11,495 nucleotides of DNA. Source: Nitrospinota bacterium. Lineage in GTDB: Bacteria; Nitrospinota; Nitrospinia; Nitrospinales; Nitrospinaceae. Shown here one piece after another: positions 6,778-11,495 of this stretch. Both the position numbers and the translations under genes were made by a program. The first letter of the stretch is position 1, and every line of letters begins with the position of its first letter. The DNA lies in contig JAPUGN010000067.1 in the NCBI GenBank assembly GCA_027298165.1, positions 1-11,495 on the forward strand. Direction: 5' to 3'. The notes below the pieces were generated by a model. That model saw only the letters and a list, made by a program, of their open reading frames with translations. It was not told the origin of the DNA and ran no database searches.

Positions 6778-9700
6778 AAGTCAAACTGCGCTGGCCCTGG
6801 CGGAGCATTTCGGCACCGAAATTATCAGCGCCGACTCCATGCAGGTCTACCGCCATTTCGACATCGGGACGGCCAAGCCCTCCGCGAAAGAACGCGAACG
6901 GGTGGCCCATCACCTGATCGATATCCTGGACCCGGAGGACGAGTTCACCGCGTTTGAGTTCAAGGAACGGGCGCTGGCGTGCATCCGCGAAATCAGGAGC
7001 CGGGACAAAATTCCGGTCATGGTAGGCGGCGCCGGACTCTATCTGAAAACCCTGCTGGAGAACCGCGACTGCGCCATTTCCGTCTCCCCCGAAATCCGCC
7101 GCCAGGTCCAGGAGGAACTCCGGGAGAGAGGAACACGGGAGATGCACGCCGAGCTGGCCCGCGTCGATCCAGTGTATGCCGGCAAAATCCAACCGACCGA
7201 TCCTGCCAGGATCGAGCGTGCCCTGTCGGTCCACCGCGAAACGGGAAAAAAATTCTCCGAGTTTCACCAAGAGGACGCCGCCGCCGATTACGAGTTTGAA
7301 TCACATCTGTTCGTGTTGGAAACCGACCGTCCGTATTTGTACGAACAAATCGACCGGCGGGTCGATCACATGATGGACCGCGGATTGAAAGCCGAAGTCG
7401 AATCCCTGCTCAACCGCGGTATTCCTTTGAACTGCAAGCCCTTTCAAAGCATCGGCTATGCGCATATGATCCGGCATCTGGAGGGCGATCTCCCGCTGGA
7501 GCGTGCGGTGTATGAAATCAAACGCGACACCCGCCATTTTGCGAAACGGCAACTCACCTGGTTTAAAAAAATGGCCGGGCGTTTGACGGTGCTTCTCGAT
7601 CCCGGCGAAACGGTGGCACATATCAAAGAAAAAATCCTGAGCCGGGTGCCGCTCGGCATCGCCTGCATGATTTGCGTCTGGCTTTCAATGGGGAGCCTCT
7701 CCCCCGCTATCGCGGCCAATGAAGACGCGTTCCAATCGGCCGTGCGCGAATACCAGTCCGGCCATTGGGAGAAGGCCCGGGGCCAGCTTGAAAAACTCCT
7801 GCTGGGCGGCGTGGATCTCGTCACCCAGAAACGGGCGCGCTTCCTGCTCGGGAAAATTCATGTTCATCAAAAGGATTGGACCCGGGCCAGAACCCTGCTC
7901 CAAAACGGTCTCCGGGAATATCCCGAGATGGGGGATTACGTCCGGCTCGAGCTGGTACGCCTCCTCCACGCCAAAGGCAACGGGAAAGCGGCTTTGAAAC
8001 AAACTTCGGCTCTTTTAAATCAATATCCGCACACCCTGCTGGTGCCGGAAGTCCGCCTGTTGCGTGCCGATGTGCACGAGGCCTCGGGGAAATTCCGAGA
8101 TGCGGTGAAGGAACTGGAGCAGGCAGAAAAGATAATTTCCCGAAAGCTGGCGAGCCGGAAGTGGACCCCGCAAATTCCTGACCTCATCAAACGCCAGATT
8201 CGTCTGACCAAACTTTTGCAGGACCATGACCGAGTCTACCTTTTGTACCGCAAACTTTATATTCGCCATCCCAAAGTGGCGACCCGGCTTCAGGCCAAGG
8301 TTCAAATGGACCGGCTGGTCAAAAACGTATCGGTGACCCCCCGCCCGTTGACGCCGAGGGAAATCCGCCGACGCATGAGGGCGTTGCTGAACAAGGTGGG
8401 ATACTCGACGGTGATCCGGGAAATCCGGGCGATCCAGAAGAAAAAGAAGTTGAAAAGCGAACGCCTCTCGCCGGCGCTTTTCTTTTATTGGGCGGAAGCC
8501 TGGAAGGGACTGCGCAAACGGCCCCGGTCCAATGCCGTGTTGAATATGTTTTTGAAGCAATACCCGAAACACCACCGCGCCGCGGAAGCCCAATTCCTTA
8601 TAGCAGGCAACCTTTGGAACCTGGGAAACCCGCAGGGCGCTCTGCACTATATCAAGGTCCTGCTACGAACCTCGCCGAATTCCAAATGGGCGCCCCGGGC
8701 CTTGTTCTATCGCGGGCGCATTAATGAGGATATGCGGGAACCCAGCCGTGCCCTCGCCGCTTACCGCATGCTGGCAGAAAAGTTCAGCCAGGAAACCCAG
8801 GGCGAAATGGCGGCATGGCAAAGCGGGTGGCTGCATTGCAAAGCCGGACATTGGCAGGAAGCGTACGATCAGTTCAAACGTAATCTCAGGCAGTTTCCGA
8901 AGGGCAACCTCTCGGATAAAAACCTGTTCTGGATGGCCAAAGCTGCGGAAAAGCTGAAGCAGGACAAGGAAGCTCAAACCTTGTTCAAGGATCTGGCCGT
9001 CCGGTTTCCCTTCACGTACTACGGTCTGCAGGCCGTCAATCATCTTGACCAGGCCCTGTCCGATCCTTTTGAACCCACCCTCCCCTTTCAAAAGGCTTCT
9101 TATAATAATAAAATGCGGCGGACTTCCTTCACCCAGCCGGGACGCACGTTGTCTTCACGCGAACGCTTTCATTTCCGGCACGGAGTGGAGTTGATCGAAC
9201 TGGGATTTTTCAGTGATGCACAGATAGAGCTTCTGCGCCTGGGGCGATCGGTCCGCAAAAATCTCTCAGGCGTCATGTGGCTGGCACACTGGTACAACCG
9301 GGCCCGGGCCTATTCCGATTCGTTGCAGATTATGCAGTTGTACAAAGATTTCAAAACCAAGCACGGGGAAAAGGAACTGCCGCGTGAATTCTGGGTCAAC
9401 TTTTATCCCTCGGCCTATTCGGAAGTTGTCAAAATGGAAGCGGGGAAATACCATCTCGACCCCTGGCTGGTGGCCGGGCTGATTCGCCAGGAAAGCATGT
9501 ACAATACGCAATCTCTCTCTCCCGCCGGGGCGCGCGGCCTGATGCAGATCATGCCCAAGACCGGCAAGCGCCTGTTTGAAAGTGCCCACCGGGGCCAGGA
9601 ATTTAAAAACGATTTTCTATTCGAACCGGACCTCAACATCCGCCTCGGCGTCCGGTACTTGAACCACCTCTCCCGCAAGCTCAAGGGCAACGGGGTGCAT

Positions 9701-9907
9701 ATTCTGATCACCTACAACGCCGGACCCAAAGTCCTCAAGGCCTGGAGGAAGCGGTTCCGCATGATTAAGGACCGGGATATCTTTGTCGATTCCATCCCCT
9801 ATCCGGAGACCCGGGGTTACGTCAAACACGTCATCCGCAATTACGGCATTTACAAAATCCTGTATCCCGCCCCCCCGGCACAGGCTCCGGCAAATAAGTT
9901 CTTTTAA
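6734..9907 (+). CDS. miaA: Fused MiaA tRNA dimethylallyltransferase and Slt lytic transglycosylase
   Basis: One frame of 1057 codons runs without a stop through two unrelated proteins. Residues 1-304 are a full-length MiaA, which adds the dimethylallyl group to N6 of A37 in tRNAs reading UNN codons. Visible motifs are the P-loop GPTASGKS (9-16), DSMQVYR (34-40), GTAKPS (45-50), GGAGLY (98-103) and TRHFAKRQLTWF (266-277). Residues 305-327 are hydrophobic and signal-like. Residues 328-1057 are a Slt-type lytic transglycosylase with helical repeats and a C-terminal catalytic domain. The start ATG 6734 has AGGA at 6725-6728, five bases upstream, and overlaps the upstream gene. An earlier ATG at 6701 would add 11 residues outside the family pattern. 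Normally these are two separate genes. This may be a true fusion, a gene pair sharing a frame with an internal start, or the product of a one-base error at the A run 7629-7634. Confidence 0.9.
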   Translation: MLPLIILSGPTASGKSQTALALAEHFGTEIISADSMQVYRHFDIGTAKPSAKERERVAHHLIDILDPEDEFTAFEFKERALACIREIRSRDKIPVMVGGAGLYLKTLLENRDCAISVSPEIRRQVQEELRERGTREMHAELARVDPVYAGKIQPTDPARIERALSVHRETGKKFSEFHQEDAAADYEFESHLFVLETDRPYLYEQIDRRVDHMMDRGLKAEVESLLNRGIPLNCKPFQSIGYAHMIRHLEGDLPLERAVYEIKRDTRHFAKRQLTWFKKMAGRLTVLLDPGETVAHIKEKILSRVPLGIACMICVWLSMGSLSPAIAANEDAFQSAVREYQSGHWEKARGQLEKLLLGGVDLVTQKRARFLLGKIHVHQKDWTRARTLLQNGLREYPEMGDYVRLELVRLLHAKGNGKAALKQTSALLNQYPHTLLVPEVRLLRADVHEASGKFRDAVKELEQAEKIISRKLASRKWTPQIPDLIKRQIRLTKLLQDHDRVYLLYRKLYIRHPKVATRLQAKVQMDRLVKNVSVTPRPLTPREIRRRMRALLNKVGYSTVIREIRAIQKKKKLKSERLSPALFFYWAEAWKGLRKRPRSNAVLNMFLKQYPKHHRAAEAQFLIAGNLWNLGNPQGALHYIKVLLRTSPNSKWAPRALFYRGRINEDMREPSRALAAYRMLAEKFSQETQGEMAAWQSGWLHCKAGHWQEAYDQFKRNLRQFPKGNLSDKNLFWMAKAAEKLKQDKEAQTLFKDLAVRFPFTYYGLQAVNHLDQALSDPFEPTLPFQKASYNNKMRRTSFTQPGRTLSSRERFHFRHGVELIELGFFSDAQIELLRLGRSVRKNLSGVMWLAHWYNRARAYSDSLQIMQLYKDFKTKHGEKELPREFWVNFYPSAYSEVVKMEAGKYHLDPWLVAGLIRQESMYNTQSLSPAGARGLMQIMPKTGKRLFESAHRGQEFKNDFLFEPDLNIRLGVRYLNHLSRKLKGNGVHILITYNAGPKVLKAWRKRFRMIKDRDIFVDSIPYPETRGYVKHVIRNYGIYKILYPAPPAQAPANKFF
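7646..7714 (+). other. Internal signal-peptide-like segment at the MiaA-Slt junction
   Basis: Codons 305-327 of the fused frame encode VPLGIACMICVWLSMG followed by SLSPAIA. This is a 23-residue hydrophobic stretch ending in an AxA signal peptidase I site before ANEDAF. It is preceded by the basic KEKILSR, giving the basic/hydrophobic/AxA order of a Sec signal. In a fused protein it would act as a signal anchor with MiaA inside and Slt outside, or be cut to free Slt. Possible internal starts for a separate Slt are ATG 7571, CTG 7637, GTG 7646 and ATG 7667; none has a strong ribosome-binding site. GTG 7646 would leave the signal without its basic start. Confidence 0.7.
7715..9907 (+). other. 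slt: Slt-family soluble lytic transglycosylase region of the fused gene
   Basis: About 730 residues follow the signal-like segment. The first 550 or so are a chain of TPR-like helical pairs (for example GHWEKARGQLEKLL, KDWTRARTLLQNGL and GHWQEAYDQFKRNL), matching the superhelical ring of Slt70. The Slt-typical FPFTYYGLQA precedes a linker and then the goose-lysozyme-like domain. The catalytic Glu is E920 in RQESMYN. GLMQ (935-938), YNAGP (994-998) and the closing IPYPETRGYVKHV are all intact. These enzymes cut the MurNAc-GlcNAc bond of peptidoglycan in the periplasm, leaving 1,6-anhydro ends. The TPR part is longer than in the E. coli enzyme (about 645 residues in total). Confidence 0.88.
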
Positions 9908-9923
9908 TTAAATCTTCGAAATA

Positions 9924-9945
9924 GGTATAATGCCCGCACATTACC
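9924..9945. terminator. Imperfect hairpin between convergent slt and arsR ends
   Basis: GGT-AATG (9924-9926 and 9929-9932, with a two-base bulge) pairs with CATTACC (9939-9945) around a CCCGCA loop. It lies between two converging genes, where a shared terminator would be expected, but neither strand has a proper T tract. It also contains TATAAT (9926-9931). Support is weak. The rest of the 9908-10002 spacer shows nothing else. Confidence 0.2.
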
Positions 9946-10002
9946 CCGGGACCTAACGAAACCACTTGTTAAAGGAAGCGGCCGGGATAGACCCCGAGTG
10001 AT

Positions 10003-10332
10003 TCAGGAGGCGGGAGAGTTTGGGGATTCGTCGAAAGTGATGGAACAGCATCCCAGATCGAGGCCGATCTCTTTTTCTTTCAGGATGTATTTTACTTCCG
10101 GATCGATAAAGTTGATAATTTTCTTGCCCTCTCTCCGGGTATCCACCAACCCTGAACTCCTCAGAATCGAAAGGTGATGCGACACCTGGGGTTGGGCCAT
10201 GTGGAGGGAGTGGACCACTTGGGACACGCTTTGCTCTCCCTGCAGTAACAGCCGGACGATTTTCAGACGTGACTCGTCGGCCAGTGATTTTAAAATTTTC
10301 GCGCATTGGCCTGCATCGGGTGTGGGGTTCAT
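10003..10332 (-). CDS. ArsR/SmtB-family winged-helix repressor
   Basis: The protein has 109 residues. The core LADESRLKIVRLLL (17-30) and the helix-turn-helix AQPQVSHHLSILRSSGLV (46-63), followed by the wing RREGKKIINF, are typical of ArsR/SmtB repressors. These leave DNA when they bind As(III), Sb(III) or other soft metals. The canonical CVC metal site in the recognition-helix region is absent. Cys are found only at C10 and as a C95-C96 pair (LGCCSITF) near the C-terminus, so the sensor site would be of a non-classical type. The ATG at 10332 has no ribosome-binding site, and a strong sigma-70 promoter ends about seven bases before it, suggesting a leaderless mRNA. It is divergent from a sigma factor and close to an ArsM-like gene, which supports an arsenic role by context only. 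Confidence 0.88.
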   Translation of the reverse strand: MNPTPDAGQCAKILKSLADESRLKIVRLLLQGEQSVSQVVHSLHMAQPQVSHHLSILRSSGLVDTRREGKKIINFIDPEVKYILKEKEIGLDLGCCSITFDESPNSPAS

Positions 10333-10339
10333 GAGGGCC

Positions 10340-10369
10340 AGTATATGAGCTTCGAGATGCGGAAGTCAA
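10340..10369 (-). promoter_or_regulatory. Sigma-70 promoter of the arsR-like gene
   Basis: On the minus strand, TTGACT (10369-10364) and TATACT (10345-10340) are separated by 18 bp; each differs from consensus at one position. The expected start of transcription is at or within a base or two of the ATG at 10332. The element overlaps the proposed start of the divergent sigma-factor gene. Confidence 0.6.
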
Positions 10370-10971
10370 CATTATCAACTTCCACCGGGACCAACGCACA
10401 CATGGCAGAACCTCTGAACAGTGATTTGTGGGTCGACCAATACGGAGATATGCTGTACCGCTACACCTTGGTCCGGGTGAAGGACCCCGATGCCGCCGAG
10501 GAAATCGTCCAGGTGACCCTGCTCGCCGCACTGCAGGCCCAACATTCCTTCCAGGGACGATCGTCTGAAAAAAGCTGGCTGTTCGGTATTTTGAAACATA
10601 AAATCCTCGACCATTTCCGTGACCTTAAAACCCAGAGAACCTATGAGGTGACCACGGAGGACGGCCCCGACCCGCTGGAAAACGCCTACCTGTCTGACGG
10701 GCATTGGGCGAATATTCCTAAAAACTGGGATACCGACCCTCTAAAAGCCGCCGAAAATCTTGAGCTCGTCGAAGCGCTGTCCAGATGCCTGGACAAGCTG
10801 TCGGACAAGCTCCGTAACATATTTGTTTTAAAGGAGGTACAGGGATTGGCCTCGGATGAAATCTGTAAGGAAATGAAGATTCAACCGACTAATTTGTGGG
10901 TTATTTTGCACCGGGCACGCAATCAGCTCAGAAAATGCTTGGAAACCAATTACTGGGATACAAAGCAGTAA
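10345..10971 (+). CDS. Sigma-70 family (ECF-like) RNA polymerase sigma factor
   Basis: From ATG 10345 the protein has 208 residues; from ATG 10402 it has 189. Region 2 is clear (WVDQYGDMLYRYTLVRV, then DAAEEIVQVTLLAAL and SWLFGILKHKILDHFRD). Region 4 is also clear (ALSRCLDKLSDKLRNIFVLK, then SDEICKEMKIQPTNLWVILHRARNQLRKCL). The wording WLFGILKHKILDHFR and TNLWVILHRAR fits the ECF-like subgroup usually followed by a small zinc-finger anti-sigma gene, as here. I favour 10345 because GAGGG (10333-10337) lies seven bases upstream. However, the first 19 residues are not family-like and overlap the arsR promoter, and ATG 10402 (GGGA 11 bases upstream) may be the true start. A weak promoter-like pair (GTGACT 10269, TAAAAT 10291) lies within arsR. 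The stop shares one base with the next start (TAATG). Confidence 0.88.
   Translation: MSFEMRKSTLSTSTGTNAHMAEPLNSDLWVDQYGDMLYRYTLVRVKDPDAAEEIVQVTLLAALQAQHSFQGRSSEKSWLFGILKHKILDHFRDLKTQRTYEVTTEDGPDPLENAYLSDGHWANIPKNWDTDPLKAAENLELVEALSRCLDKLSDKLRNIFVLKEVQGLASDEICKEMKIQPTNLWVILHRARNQLRKCLETNYWDTKQ
10363..10381. promoter_or_regulatory. Candidate ArsR operator over the -35 region
   Basis: TCAAC is repeated directly (10366-10370 and 10375-10379, four bases apart) inside a wider AAGT-N11-ACTT inverted frame (10363-10381). It covers the -35 of the arsR-like gene, a natural place for auto-repression. No published operator is matched; this is inference from position and symmetry. Confidence 0.3.
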
Positions 10972-11276
10972 TGAAATCAAACAAATTAATGATAAAATTC
11001 ATGGAGCGGATGATCCAGTTGTTCCGAGCCACCTGCCGGGACACCGGCCCTCTCATTTCGGAGATGATGGATCATACCCTGCCTTTAGGCAAACGCCTGC
11101 GGGTCAGATTTCATCTTGCCATTTGCGACGTTTGTGGCTTTTATAAAAAACAACTGGAAACGGTCCGCGCACTCGCCCGGAAATTGGGAGGAGAAGAGGG
11201 GCCGACTCAAAAAGAGGCGGTCCTCAGCGAGAATGCCAAAAGTAAAATCAAAGATTCCCTAAAACAATTAGATTGA
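10971..11276 (+). CDS. Zinc-finger (ZAS-type) anti-sigma factor
   Basis: The protein has 101 residues. HLAICDVCGFYKKQL gives the H48-x3-C52-x2-C55 motif of zinc-binding anti-sigma factors, and C22 can serve as the fourth ligand. The stretch between them (ISEMMDHTLPLGKRLRVRF) is the usual helix of the zf-HC2 domain. There is no membrane segment, so this is a soluble, possibly thiol-sensitive type. Such proteins hold their sigma factor until zinc or Cys chemistry changes, for example by oxidation or thiol-binding metals. The start ATG overlaps the sigma stop as TAATG, indicating translational coupling; earlier in-frame starts lie inside the sigma gene. The last 30 residues are charged and show no known domain. 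Confidence 0.83.
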   Translation: MKSNKLMIKFMERMIQLFRATCRDTGPLISEMMDHTLPLGKRLRVRFHLAICDVCGFYKKQLETVRALARKLGGEEGPTQKEAVLSENAKSKIKDSLKQLD

Positions 11277-11307
11277 CTGATTGATATCATTGGAAAGGAA
11301 TATACAG

Positions 11308-11495
11308 ATGAACGACAGGAGAGCCGGTACCGAAACCGAATCGTGTTGCGAAGTCACCCGTGACGATGTGCGCGAATTTTATTCCAAGGCGGCGGTCGCC
11401 ACTCAGAAAAGTTTGTGTTGCCCGGTCAATTACGATCCCGGCGACCTTTCCCATATCCCTTCCGAAGCAATGGAAATCTCTTACGGGTGCGGCAG
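11308..11495 (+). CDS. ArsM-like SAM methyltransferase, N-terminal part (3' end outside window)
   Basis: About 62 residues are visible before the window ends. The ATG has AAGGA at 11295-11299, eight bases upstream. The pattern VREFYSKAAV, then SLCCPVNYDP, DLSHIPSEAMEISYGCGS, is the opening of arsenite-methyltransferase-like proteins related to those of arsenosugar pathways, in which the YGCG stretch leads into the SAM-binding fold. A Cys pair (CC, residues 13-14) precedes the family core. The SAM motif and the catalytic Cys further on are outside the window, so the substrate is not certain. It follows the anti-sigma gene after 31 bases and is probably in the same transcript. Confidence 0.75.
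   Translation, partial: MNDRRAGTETESCCEVTRDDVREFYSKAAVATQKSLCCPVNYDPGDLSHIPSEAMEISYGCG

Noticed and set aside
9926..9931. TATAAT on the plus strand between slt and arsR
   Set aside because: There is no acceptable -35, no plus-strand gene for 400 bases, and the bases form part of an inverted repeat. An antisense RNA to arsR is possible but unsupported.
10896..10970. Upstream in-frame GTG start for the anti-sigma gene inside the sigma gene
   Set aside because: It would add 25 residues that are not family-like. The TAATG junction at 10969-10973 is the expected coupled start.

Overview
The window looks like chromosomal DNA of a Gram-negative bacterium with moderately high GC. The evidence is a Slt-type periplasmic lytic transglycosylase, a sigma-54 enhancer-binding regulator, and a mix of ATG, GTG and TTG starts. 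Codon use and the sigma/anti-sigma/arsenic-methylation cluster would fit Nitrospinota or a deltaproteobacterial-type lineage, but I cannot fix the taxon from sequence alone. I see no insertion sequence, prophage, CRISPR array, tRNA or rRNA.

Layout. (1) Bases 1-441 are the 3' part of ilvE (branched-chain aminotransferase), followed by a hairpin-rich spacer. (2) Bases 641-5546 form one compact plus-strand block: an FmdB-type zinc-ribbon protein, a cytoplasmic NtrB-like histidine kinase, an NtrC-like sigma-54 activator, and two translationally coupled AstE/AspA (M14-type) paralogues. The first paralogue keeps its zinc site. The second has lost every zinc ligand and the catalytic Glu. (3) A short two-helix membrane protein lies on the minus strand (5564-5839) with its own extended -10 promoter. 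(4) Bases 6037-9907 carry a TrmN6-like tRNA adenine methyltransferase overlapping a very long gene. In that gene a complete MiaA (tRNA dimethylallyltransferase) runs, without a stop codon, into a hydrophobic signal-like segment and a full TPR-rich Slt lytic transglycosylase. (5) Bases 10003-11495 hold an ArsR-type repressor on the minus strand. Divergent from it are a sigma-70 family factor, its coupled zinc-finger anti-sigma factor, and the start of an ArsM-like methyltransferase that runs off the window.

How the parts may work together. The two-component pair probably controls sigma-54 promoters that are not visible here, and sits with the peptidase-like pair whose substrate is unknown. The two tRNA enzymes both modify A37 next to the anticodon. 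The right end looks like an arsenic or arsenosugar module under layered control by a repressor and a sigma/anti-sigma switch. The most unusual items are the MiaA-Slt fusion, which would join a cytoplasmic RNA-modifying enzyme to a periplasmic wall hydrolase, and the active/dead AstE-like gene pair.
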